Shown piece after piece: positions 37,096-44,309 of a stretch of DNA of 54,016 bases (position 1 is the first letter of the stretch; every line of letters begins with the position of its first letter). The position numbers were made by a program, and so were the translations under genes. Under the pieces are notes generated by a model. It was not told the origin of the DNA and searched no databases. It worked only from the letters and a program-made list of their open reading frames with translations. Origin of the DNA: Natrialba hulunbeirensis JCM 10989 (lineage in GTDB: Archaea; Halobacteriota; Halobacteria; Halobacteriales; Natrialbaceae); contig NZ_AOIM01000037.1 in the NCBI RefSeq assembly GCF_000337575.1, positions 181,616 to 235,631 on the forward strand. Direction: 5' to 3'.

Positions 37096-37458
37096 TTACC
37101 GCCCAATAAGCACCGGCTCCCGAATCTCGAACGCCGTCTCGAACTCCCCCTCACGGTCTTGCCGGCGGCCGATTCGACGCACCTGTTCCTCGTGTGCCCG
37201 CCGAACCGCTGCCGTCTCTCGCTCGGTCAACTCGAGTTCCTCGCCGAGGTCGTCCCAGTGACCCCAGTTGACGAGGAACATCTCGCGGTCGGCATCGGTG
37301 TAGGCACGCTCGAACTCGCGGCGGTAACGCTCGCGTCGCGGTGCGAGAAGTGTCTGCGCTCGGTCGACGAGGTCGGGCAGGCGCTCCGGTGGGACGCTCG
37401 CTTTGGCGGCCGTGAGCAGGAGGATCTGGCCCTCTATTAGATCATCGGTTTCGGTCAT
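37096..37458 (-). CDS. Conserved haloarchaeal helical protein
   Basis: A 120-residue protein, not recognised. It is charged and predicted helical (LPDLVDRAQTLLAPRRERYRREFERAY) with a conserved-looking MFLVNWGHWDDLGEELELTERE. There is no signal or membrane segment. Its ATG is immediately next to the stop of the upstream gene (37459-37845), so the two form an operon and probably act together. Confidence 0.7.
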   Translation of the reverse strand: MTETDDLIEGQILLLTAAKASVPPERLPDLVDRAQTLLAPRRERYRREFERAYTDADREMFLVNWGHWDDLGEELELTERETAAVRRAHEEQVRRIGRRQDREGEFETAFEIREPVLIGR

Positions 37459-37845
37459 CTAGCCACCCGCACGCATGGCTTTCTGAGCGAAGTTTTCGAC
37501 GAGTTTCTCGAGGTTGGCGGACTCTTGCCCTTCGAAGACGACGGTCACCTCAGTTAGCGTGAGCGTCGGCCCGATCTGGACGGACTCTGAGGTGAGTGTC
37601 GCTTGCCAGGAGTCACCCACGACGGTTGGCGATGTGCCGTCGCGGGGGGCATCGTGGTCGTGGTCGTAGTCGTGGTGGTCGTCGCGTTCGTAGTCGGTAT
37701 CCACACTGTCGTGATCGGGTGTGCGTGTGGGCGTGGGCGTGGCCTCGGCTGCCGATTCGACGCGCTCGCCGCCGAGGTTTGTCAGATACCGAATCGCGAG
37801 CCGCTCGGAGATGCCCCGAAAGGAGCGTTCGATACGGCGGGTCAT
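37459..37845 (-). CDS. Conserved haloarchaeal protein with His/Asp-rich insert
   Basis: A 128-residue protein. The N-terminus MTRRIERSFRGISERLAIRYLTNLGG and the C-terminus LTSESVQIGPTLTLTEVTVVFEG with NFAQKAMRAGG look like one conserved alpha-beta domain found in haloarchaea. Between them is a low-complexity stretch (residues about 38-72) rich in His, Asp and Tyr (HHDYDHDHD), which could bind metal ions or simply be a linker. Function unknown. It is directly followed by the 37096-37458 gene. Confidence 0.7.
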   Translation of the reverse strand: MTRRIERSFRGISERLAIRYLTNLGGERVESAAEATPTPTRTPDHDSVDTDYERDDHHDYDHDHDAPRDGTSPTVVGDSWQATLTSESVQIGPTLTLTEVTVVFEGQESANLEKLVENFAQKAMRAGG

Positions 37846-37911
37846 ACGGATTATGTACTCGCAGCGATCATAAAGGCGCGTCGGCGATCCGCTGTCCATG
37901 CCGCTGTCGCA

Positions 37912-38229
37912 CTAGAGTAGCGCTCTGAATCCCACGACCGAGAGCACGCCCGCACACAGCGCGAGCAGAATGCTCTCGGTGCGCCACATGACGACCAGAA
38001 CGACGACCGCAGCGCCCCACTCCGCCGGCCCGCCGTTCACGAGTTCCGGACCGAGCACGGCGATCACGATCGCACCCGGGAGGACGTTCAGGCCGGCTTC
38101 GAGTCGCTCGCTGAGTTCGAAGCGGCGGACGATCCAGATGCCGCCGACCTTGGTGAGCACCGTGACCGCAGCCATCGCGAGGACGACGCCGACGACGAGC
38201 GGATCGAGCGACAGCGCGTCACTGATCAT
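37912..38229 (-). CDS. azlD: AzlD-family branched-chain amino acid exporter subunit
   Basis: A 105-residue membrane protein with three or four helices. MAAVTVLTKVGGIWIVRRFEL and LNVLPGAIVIAVLGPELVNGG match AzlD. AzlC and AzlD form a two-part exporter of branched-chain amino acids. Its start overlaps the azlC stop by 11 bp, so translation is coupled. Confidence 0.9.
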   Translation of the reverse strand: MISDALSLDPLVVGVVLAMAAVTVLTKVGGIWIVRRFELSERLEAGLNVLPGAIVIAVLGPELVNGGPAEWGAAVVVLVVMWRTESILLALCAGVLSVVGFRALL

Positions 38230-39175
38230 AGCGGATCACCTCGACAGCGGCCGCTGCGAGGCCGCCGAGTAGGATGTACCATCGACCCGGGACGAGTTCT
38301 GCGGCGACGATGGCGACTGCGAGTGCGACGGTCCACGGGACGAGCGAGGATTTTCCCTCCCAGAGTTCGGCGGCGAGTGCGAGGAAGACGGCCGCGAGGA
38401 TGAAGTCAAAGCCGTACTCGGTCGGGTCGCCGACGACGCCGCCCGCGACGGCACCGATGACGGTCGCGCCGACCCAGAAGAGCCAGACGGCGAAGCCGCT
38501 GCCGAGCAAGAACGCGCCGTATCCGGCCCCCGACCGGAGATTTCGCATCGTCAGCGCCCAGTTCTCGTCGGCCATGACGAAGAGGCTGCCATACACCTTC
38601 GCCGGCGAGAGGTGTTTGAACCACGGCTGGAGTGCTGCACCCATCAGCGAGTATCGGAGGTTGATCGCGAACGTCGTGACGAGCACCGCAGCGATCGGAA
38701 TCGGATCAGCCCAGAGTTCGATGGCGACGATCTGTGAGGCCCCGGCGACGACGGTCGCGCTCATCAGCGCGGCCTCGGCGACGCTCAGACCGGCCTGGCT
38801 GGCGAGCACGCCGAACGCGATGCCGTAGCCGCCGACGCCGAGTGCGACGGGAAGACAGGTGAGAAAGCCGGTTCGAACGCCTTCCCAACCGAACGTGACG
38901 GTTTCGGGATCCGGCGTCGGATTCTGGCCCGTGTCGGCAGTGGAGACGGGACTCGGATTGGAGTCAGAATCGGACTCGGGACCAGAGTTCGCGTCGGTGT
39001 CCGAGTCATATCCGTACTCGAGTTCAGCCGCCGCGGAACCAGACTCAGCTGTCGGCTCCGTTCCAGGTACGGTCTCCGACTCGTCCGCACGCGCTGTCGT
39101 ATCCGTCGCATCGGTAGTCTCTCGATCAGATCGCTCCTCTGTGGAATACACGTCGGTCTCTGGGTTCCGATCCAT
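38219..39175 (-). CDS. azlC: AzlC-family branched-chain amino acid exporter subunit with acidic extension
   Basis: A 318-residue protein. Residues about 95-318 are a normal AzlC permease: FGWEGVRTGFLTCLPVALGV, VVAGASQIVAIELW, NLRYSLMGAAL and FVMADENWALT. The first 90 residues are an added low-complexity tail of Asp, Ser, Glu and Thr with no fold. Similar tails occur on NosF and NosY in this window. The extension would sit in the cytoplasm. A shorter start near the permease cannot be excluded, but no good ATG is there. Operon with azlD. Confidence 0.88.
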   Translation of the reverse strand: MDRNPETDVYSTEERSDRETTDATDTTARADESETVPGTEPTAESGSAAAELEYGYDSDTDANSGPESDSDSNPSPVSTADTGQNPTPDPETVTFGWEGVRTGFLTCLPVALGVGGYGIAFGVLASQAGLSVAEAALMSATVVAGASQIVAIELWADPIPIAAVLVTTFAINLRYSLMGAALQPWFKHLSPAKVYGSLFVMADENWALTMRNLRSGAGYGAFLLGSGFAVWLFWVGATVIGAVAGGVVGDPTEYGFDFILAAVFLALAAELWEGKSSLVPWTVALAVAIVAAELVPGRWYILLGGLAAAAVEVIRYDQ

Positions 39176-39317
39176 TCGATCACTCTTCGCTATCTCTCGG
39201 CGGACCGATGCGTAAAGCGTTCTCGGAATCGCCGGCCGGCGTAGCCGTATACCTTCGGGCGTTGAAAGCAGACAACAGAAAATTTCGTGGGCAGTCTACA
39301 GGCGGAGCAGGCCGAGT

Positions 39318-39445
39318 GCCTCGGGGTCGTACGGAAATCGGAGATTTCCGTGACTGAGCGGAGCGAAGCTCCGCGATGTCCGCGAGACCTTCGGTCTCGC
39401 TTGATGACGAGACGCGAAGCGTCTCGAACCACTTGACCCCGAGGC
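39318..39445 (-). repeat. 128-bp four-hairpin unit with terminal inverted repeats
   Basis: GCCTCGGGGTC (39318-39328) and GACCCCGAGGC (39435-39445) are perfect 11-bp inverted repeats. Inside are four perfect hairpins: CGGAAATC-GGA-GATTTCCG (39332-39350), GCGGAGC-GAA-GCTCCGC (39358-39374), GCGAGACC-TTC-GGTCTCGC (39382-39400) and CGAGACGC-GAA-GCGTCTCG (39408-39426). The three linkers are all 7 nt. Read on the minus strand, the order and linkers match the cassette in tnpB at 26819-26923. The 90-codon minus frame across it is not accepted as a gene. It could be a non-autonomous relative or remnant of an IS200/IS605 end. Confidence 0.82.
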
Positions 39446-39483
39446 GGTTCACTCGCTACCGCAGTAACACGGCGTGAACTTGC

Positions 39484-39777
39484 TCACGGTTGCGGCCGTC
39501 CACCGCCCGCGACCGGCGGGAACACGGATACCACGTCGCCGTCTTCGAGTTCCGTCTCCGCTCCCGCCATATGCGTCACGTCCCGTCCATTCTTGAGTAC
39601 GCTCAACTGCGGGCGAATCTCGTCGGACTCGAGTAGCTGTCCGTCGAGGCCGTCGTACTGCGACTCGAGGTCGGCGAGGACGTCGCCGACGGTTGCGTCG
39701 TCGTCGACGGTTCGGGTTCGTTCCTTTTCGCCGACGGCTTCGCGGTACGTCGCAAAGAAGCGGAGTGTGAGTTCCAT
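39484..39777 (-). CDS. SAMP/MoaD-like ubiquitin-fold protein with tail after diglycine
   Basis: A 97-residue beta-grasp protein, MELTLRFFATYREAVGEKER, with VLKNGRDVTHMAG and the C-terminal FPPVAGGGRPQP. MoaD and the haloarchaeal modifiers (SAMPs) end exactly at GG, which the E1-like enzyme UbaA adenylates. Here four or five residues (GRPQP) follow. Either a protease trims it or it is not activated. It may be a sulfur carrier for molybdopterin (the AOR gene is 4 kb away) or a protein modifier. It starts 118 bp from the hairpin unit's far side. Confidence 0.85.
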   Translation of the reverse strand: MELTLRFFATYREAVGEKERTRTVDDDATVGDVLADLESQYDGLDGQLLESDEIRPQLSVLKNGRDVTHMAGAETELEDGDVVSVFPPVAGGGRPQP

Positions 39778-39995
39778 ACGCGCTAATTGAGCGGATTCGA
39801 CATAAGTTCGGCGTCGGTGGCGAGATGGCGGTCGTCTGTAGTAGCCACTGAAAGTCAGTGCACATCTGATCGCCAGACGGATCGGCGATCAGTGTGGAAC
39901 CCGTTTCAGTTGTTACTATGATCGCGAGACGAGAACGTGAGCGTGCACGCAGGTGTCGGCTCAGCGTTTATTCGCGTCCGTAGGGAAATGCAGGT

Positions 39996-40307
39996 ATGAC
40001 AACCGAACGTGACCGAACGCGACGGCGGCTACTCGGAACGGCTGGCGCGACGATTTCGGCGATGCTCATCGCGGGCTGCGGGGACACTGCGCCGGAAGAC
40101 GAGGATGGCGAACCAGAAGCCGAGGAGGGGACTGGAAACGGGCAGGATATCGAAGACGAGGATGACGAGGAGGATGAGGACGGAGACGAAGAGGCCGGAA
40201 CCGATGTGACGGACGACGAGAACGGTGATGAGGAGAACGGTGAGGACGAAGCGGGTGCTGATGAGGACGACGGCGAGGACGAGGACGAAGACGAAAACGG
40301 GAACTGA
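39996..40307 (+). CDS. Small hyperacidic TAT lipoprotein
   Basis: A 103-residue protein. The twin-arginine signal RTRRRLLGTAGATISAMLIAG ends in a lipobox, LIAGC, with cysteine at about residue 28, so it should be exported folded and anchored by a lipid. The mature part is almost entirely Asp, Glu, Gly and Asn, ending DEDDGEDEDEDENGN. No folded domain is visible. It resembles the acidic linkers of the two large proteins at 44310 and 46562, but without their conserved blocks. Confidence 0.75.
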   Translation: MTTERDRTRRRLLGTAGATISAMLIAGCGDTAPEDEDGEPEAEEGTGNGQDIEDEDDEEDEDGDEEAGTDVTDDENGDEENGEDEAGADEDDGEDEDEDENGN

Positions 40308-40561
40308 ACAACACCGACCCAGACGGTCACCACAGTCCGATAGTCACCATCTCAGTTCGGATCGAACGGCGTAATCGAAATCGACTGTGCGATCGTCGAA
40401 ATCCGAAGCACGGCAGCCGCGAGCAACGCAATCGGGAACAGACCGAACAGCAGCGTTGCCGTCACGATCGTCGTCGACGCTCCAGAGAGCGGTGCACCAC
40501 CATCGTACCCGCTGAGATGAACGAGCGAACCGCCAGCCAGCGCAATCGCCGGCAGCCCCGC

Positions 40562-42035
40562 GTGAAGTACCCCGCGTCGGGTGACACGGGGCGTCTGTGT
40601 CTAGTCCGCCGTGGACGCAACAGGCTTTAATTCCGCTCGCGCTCGACTCTGTGAGTCTTGCGCCGACGTTCCGATGTCGGTAACACCCGAAGCAAAAACT
40701 GCTCCGTGAGCGTCGGCCCCTTCACACAGGCCCGATGCCGTCCGTCTCACCTTCCACACTCGCGGAAGGGTTTTGAGAGACGGCACATTTACATCGTGGT
40801 CAGCAACCCATTCTTGCGCCACACACACCGCTGCCTTCCTATCCGAGTGGTCTTGAAACCCACAGGACTTGCACTTGAACCGCTTCCGACGACGATTCGC
40901 TCGCTCCGTGTGCAAACACTCCGTGCGAGGGCACCGCTGGGACGTGTACTCGGGGTTCACGTCATCTGAGGGAACACCGTTCCATGCAGTTTTGTACGTC
41001 ACCGTGTCGCGGAGCGCCGCGAACGGCAGTGAGTGTAAGCGGCGGTTCATCCGCGTGCCGTAATCGAGTGAGTCTCGCATGTCTTTGAGGTCTTCAAAGA
41101 CGAGTACCGGGTCGTTGAATTGGGAAACCCATCTGGTTACGTCACGGGATACTTTGTGGAGGTGGTCGTGAACGAAGTCCCGTTCCTCTGTGCGGACAAC
41201 GTTCTCGAACGCTGTTTGACCGACCTTTTGCATCCGCTTGCGCTTCGTGAAGAACTCATGACGAATGCGCTTGATCTCAGGGTATTCGATGACCACCGAG
41301 TCGAGCACATCTCCTGTGTCTCGATTCATCGCGGCGAGTGCGACGCAATCCTCGTTAATGTCCACTCCAACAACCGTGCCAGCATTGTCTGGAGGTGCTA
41401 CAGTACGGCTTTTATGCGTGACTGAGACGTGGAGTCGCCACTCGTCGTGTTTGTACACGAGTTCAGCTACACCTACTCGCCACGCATCAGAGCGAAGTGC
41501 AGTTTTTACTTGTTCAAGGTGGTCTGGACTGCCTCGAAGCACGCCTTTGACGTAGTTGTACGGTTTGTAGCTGATTCGGAACTGAATGTCTCCTGAATCG
41601 TCCACGGTGAGGGCGTAGCCCTCGTTGTGGTTCATCCGTAGGGGATACGTTTCGTGGATGTACGGGTATGGTCGGCCCCACTCGTCGTCTTTGTGGTCGT
41701 GGTACGTCTCAAGCTCTTTGAGAGCTTTTTTGACGAGAAGTTGCGTGGTGTTTTTGACGTGGTAGGAGTTGTCCACAACGGTGTCGTGGATATCGTTCCA
41801 GTCCCAGCCTTCTTTGTCGAGTCGGTTGACTTCGTTGCGGACCCGTCTGGCTTCGAGACAGCCTTCGTGCAAGTTGTCAGAACTACCTGTTTGGAGGGTG
41901 AGTCCAAAGGAGAGTGTCTGGGTTAGTCCTGCATCTTGCACAATAATTTAATTGTCGTTAATTGTTGTAAAGATGGCGATTTGTCGGCATTCACCCACGG
42001 GTCAGGTGACCCGTGGTACTCTGCCTTGACCGCGT
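40562..42035 (-). mobile_element. IS1341-type TnpB-only element of the IS200/IS605 group
   Basis: About 1474 bp containing only tnpB. A perfect 10-bp hairpin (CCACGGGTCA-GG-TGACCCGTGG, 41995-42016) lies 20 nt inside the left end. A CCCCG/CGGGG hairpin is just inside the right end, which terminates CTTCAC. Ends are placed by restoring the host frame and are uncertain by about 3 bp. Without tnpA it must be moved by a transposase in trans. The guide RNA would read into GCGGGGCTGCC. Confidence 0.75.
40601..41941 (-). CDS. tnpB: TnpB RNA-guided nuclease, apparently intact
   Basis: A 446-residue TnpB starting at GTG (MQDAGLTQTLSFGLTLQTGS). The RuvC-like acidic residues are visible: VVGVDINEDCVALA near residue 190, VLVFEDLKDMRD near 282, and DHSDRKAAVCVAQEW near 366. 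A zinc ribbon (CPRTECLHTERANRRRKRFKCKSCG) separates the last two. TnpB is guided by RNA from its own right end and cuts sites matching the element's flank. The frame has no stop or hairpin insert, unlike the copy at 26042. Its 3' end abuts the right end, where the guide RNA should overlap. Confidence 0.9.
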   Translation of the reverse strand: MQDAGLTQTLSFGLTLQTGSSDNLHEGCLEARRVRNEVNRLDKEGWDWNDIHDTVVDNSYHVKNTTQLLVKKALKELETYHDHKDDEWGRPYPYIHETYPLRMNHNEGYALTVDDSGDIQFRISYKPYNYVKGVLRGSPDHLEQVKTALRSDAWRVGVAELVYKHDEWRLHVSVTHKSRTVAPPDNAGTVVGVDINEDCVALAAMNRDTGDVLDSVVIEYPEIKRIRHEFFTKRKRMQKVGQTAFENVVRTEERDFVHDHLHKVSRDVTRWVSQFNDPVLVFEDLKDMRDSLDYGTRMNRRLHSLPFAALRDTVTYKTAWNGVPSDDVNPEYTSQRCPRTECLHTERANRRRKRFKCKSCGFQDHSDRKAAVCVAQEWVADHDVNVPSLKTLPRVWKVRRTASGLCEGADAHGAVFASGVTDIGTSAQDSQSRARAELKPVASTAD

Positions 42036-42933
42036 ATAGACCAGCAATCGCGACAGCCGCGAGAGTTCCTGCTGAATGTACATCGAGAGAAAGTAGTACC
42101 GCGCGATGTCGAGGAACTCGAGTGCGACCACAGTCTGGGCAAGTCGGTCGTCGGTGTGAGCGGAACTCCTCGCAGTATGGGTCGCCTGAATCGAGTAGAG
42201 GTCCTGTACATAGTCGAGATAGCGGACGGGGTAGATGGCGAGGACGACGTTGCGGAGACTGTCGTCATCGGAGCCGAGACGTGCTGAAACACGGTCGGTG
42301 TGTGCCTGTAGGCGCTCCCGAACGGCGAGTAATGACTCCTGAAACGGTGTCTCTTCGGGGGCGTCGGTGCCGAGTTCTGCGGTCGTCCTGTCGAGATCGG
42401 CGATCGCCGCTCGGAGGAAGCCGGCGGGTGTGAGCGAGGCAGCCGAGCCGTTCGTCGCGCTGCGGTGGAAGGCGAGTGTCTCGCGGATCTCACGCTGGAG
42501 TTCGCCCGGTGTGCCGAAGTCACGCGAGATGACGAGCTGGTTGATCGAGACGACGACGGTGATGAGTGTGATGTTGCCGGCGACGAGGCTGCCGAGCAGG
42601 TAGTACAGCGGCGAGTGATTCTCCCGAACGGGTCCGAACCCGGCGATGCCGGCGATTATCGAGAGGAGAGCCAGCACGACAACGGCGACCAGAAGTCGGT
42701 TCCCTGTCAGGAGTAGCCACCGAGTGAGTACGCCACGACTCTGGTCCGTCATTGAGCGATCTAACGAGTGGGCCAGACGCACAAGTAGGTACGGGGAGAG
42801 GGCTGCAAGTCACGGATCCGAAGCGACAGACAGCGGTGCGTCTGAACAGTGATAGACCGACAGCGGTACGTCTGAACAGCAAGTGTCAGCCGTATCCGTG
42901 CGCGAGAAGTCGCCCGAAACTCGTCAGGAGTGC

Positions 42934-43209
42934 TCAGACGTCGACGTACTGGTTGACCCACTCCTGACGGCGTTGTAAGATCCGTCGTCCTTTCGGTGTC
43001 AGTGCGTAGTAGTTCGTCCGGCGGTCGAGTTGCCCCTTCTCGACGAGTTCTTTCTCGACGAGTGTATCGAGATTCGGATACAGCCGTCCATGAGTGACCG
43101 GCTGGTCGATATACCGATTGATATCGTCGAGAATCTCTTGGCCGGACGGTCGATCCTTCCCTGCGATTACGTACAGCAAATCACGCTGGAATCCGGTTAA
43201 CTGATCCAT
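42934..43209 (-). CDS. PadR-family transcriptional regulator
   Basis: A 91-residue winged-helix protein, MDQLTGFQRDLLYVIAGKDR, with GRLYPNLDTLVEKELVEKG (recognition helix and wing) and DRRTNYYALTPKGRRIL. This is the short archaeal PadR form without the long C-terminal dimerisation helices. Upstream, a 14-bp perfect palindrome TGATCCATGGATCA (43202-43215) spans its start codon, a possible autoregulatory site. The target genes are not evident. Confidence 0.9.
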   Translation of the reverse strand: MDQLTGFQRDLLYVIAGKDRPSGQEILDDINRYIDQPVTHGRLYPNLDTLVEKELVEKGQLDRRTNYYALTPKGRRILQRRQEWVNQYVDV

Positions 43210-43215
43210 GGATCA
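43202..43215 (-). promoter_or_regulatory. Palindrome across the PadR start codon
   Basis: TGATCCATGGATCA is perfectly self-complementary and includes the start codon (43207-43209). It may be an operator for the PadR protein itself; a palindrome of this size at a start can also arise by chance. Confidence 0.3.
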
Positions 43216-43395
43216 TCCTCTGAATTGCAACCTTCATCCATTCGTGGCTTTGTTATAGAGCCTGTACGACCACTGAGGAAGGCAGAACGGACTGCATAGC
43301 CTGCCGTCCGCCGATTTAGCCCCCGATAGATTCGAGTGTGTCATCGCTCACTCCGTGACGCCGTGTTTTTGCCAGACTGCGCCGTACCGGTTGGT

Positions 43396-43950
43396 ATGCC
43401 GACCGATCCGCTCGCCTGGGAAACCACCGACCGAGAGGTAGCGTACACCTGTCCGGGCTTCGATATCGTTAACGAGTCCGTTCGCCTGCCCGATGGCACC
43501 GAAACCGACTTCGACTACCTCTCCGAACCGCCAAGCGTCTGTATCCTCCCGTTCACAGCCGACGGCGATGTCGTCTGCATCGACGAATGGCGACAGGCAG
43601 TCTCCCGCGTCAACCGTAGCCTCCCCGTCGGCGGTACCGAACCCGACGACACCGACCTCGAGGCCGCCGCCCACCGGGAACTCCGCGAGGAAACCGGCTA
43701 CGAAGCCGACCGCATGGAGCCACTCGTCACCGTCGAACCCGCAAACGGTATCGCCGACTCGGTCCTGCACGTCTTCGTCGCCGAGGGCTGTCAGCCAACG
43801 GCCGAACAGGAACTCGACCACAACGAAAGCATCCGCGTCGAGCCGGTCGCCTTCGAGACGGTACTCGAGTCCCTGCTGGCTGGCGACGTTCGCGATGGGC
43901 GGTTGGCGCTTGCGGTGTCGTACTATCAGCTTCGGGAGGGTGCCGACTAG
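43396..43950 (+). CDS. Nudix hydrolase, ADP-ribose pyrophosphatase-like
   Basis: A 184-residue Nudix protein. SLPVGGTEPDDTDLEAAAHRELREETGYEA at about residues 76-105 is a full Nudix box with RE..EE. Before it, VCIDEWRQAVSRVNRSLP resembles ADP-ribose pyrophosphatases (YQYR-like WRQAV). ANGIADSVLHVFVAEG follows, typical of that group. The substrate is inferred only. The start at 43396 is chosen because the upstream in-frame region lacks family features. Confidence 0.87.
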   Translation: MPTDPLAWETTDREVAYTCPGFDIVNESVRLPDGTETDFDYLSEPPSVCILPFTADGDVVCIDEWRQAVSRVNRSLPVGGTEPDDTDLEAAAHRELREETGYEADRMEPLVTVEPANGIADSVLHVFVAEGCQPTAEQELDHNESIRVEPVAFETVLESLLAGDVRDGRLALAVSYYQLREGAD

Positions 43951-44309
43951 CGAGCAGACCAAGAATCGACTTGCACATCTCGTGTGCCTTCCGTACGACC
44001 GTCGCTGTCGCTACTGTACTCGAGTCCGGGTCTGTCTGGACGTCTGGCCGTCTGGCTGTCTGGCTGTCTAGCTGTCTAGCTATCTGGCTGTCTGAATGTC
44101 TGAATGTCTGACTGTCTGGCTGTCTGTCCGGGTGAGCGATCAGTCTCGAATACGCAGTGTCGATATGGCGTCTAGTGTGCGAAAAAATGCGACCGCAGGC
44201 CCGGGCGCGCCGATGGCACGCCGAGGCCGAGTCCAGGTGGGTGTCTGGGTTGTGTCCGTGTCGGTGCGGTTGCGTTCAGCGGCTCCCGGGCGGGAGCGCT
44301 GGCGTCAGC
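43951..44309. other. 359-bp intergenic region with a simple tandem repeat
   Basis: No gene is supported on either strand. It contains the 8-bp tandem repeat at 44031-44129. The rest is G+C-rich without recognisable features. It separates the convergent Nudix gene and the first acidic repeat protein, so both terminators should lie here. Confidence 0.5.
44031..44129. repeat. Tandem repeat of an 8-bp unit
   Basis: About twelve copies of an 8-bp unit (consensus TCTGGCTG, with TCTGAATG, TCTAGCTG and similar variants). It is a simple sequence likely to vary in copy number between strains. It is not a CRISPR array: unit and spacing are far too short. Confidence 0.85.

Larger units (their letters stand above)
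40352..42752 (-). pseudogene. Membrane protein gene split by a TnpB element
   Basis: The 5' part (42036-42752) starts MTDQSRGVLTRWLLLTGNRL and ends RLSRLLVY; the 3' part (40352-40561) begins AGLPAIALAGGSLVHLSG and ends SISITPFDPN. Removing 40562-42035 joins them in frame to a 308-residue protein with two N-terminal membrane segments, a helical middle (YYFLSMYIQQELSRLSRLL) and two C-terminal ones. The family is a haloarchaeal membrane protein of unknown role. As it stands, the first part reads 15 foreign codons and stops at 41991, losing the last two membrane segments. Confidence 0.82.

Noticed and set aside
37903-39175. Acidic tail of AzlC as a separate secreted protein
   Set aside because: It is in frame with the permease with no stop between them and has no signal peptide.
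39180-39452. 90-codon minus-strand frame over the hairpin unit
   Set aside because: Half of it is encoded by the palindromes, the rest has no protein-like pattern, and the same hairpin cassette is read in tnpB as an insert.
41991-42035. Native C-terminus of the membrane protein at 42036-42752
   Set aside because: These codons lie inside the transposon left end, including its hairpin, so the stop at 41991 is a product of insertion.
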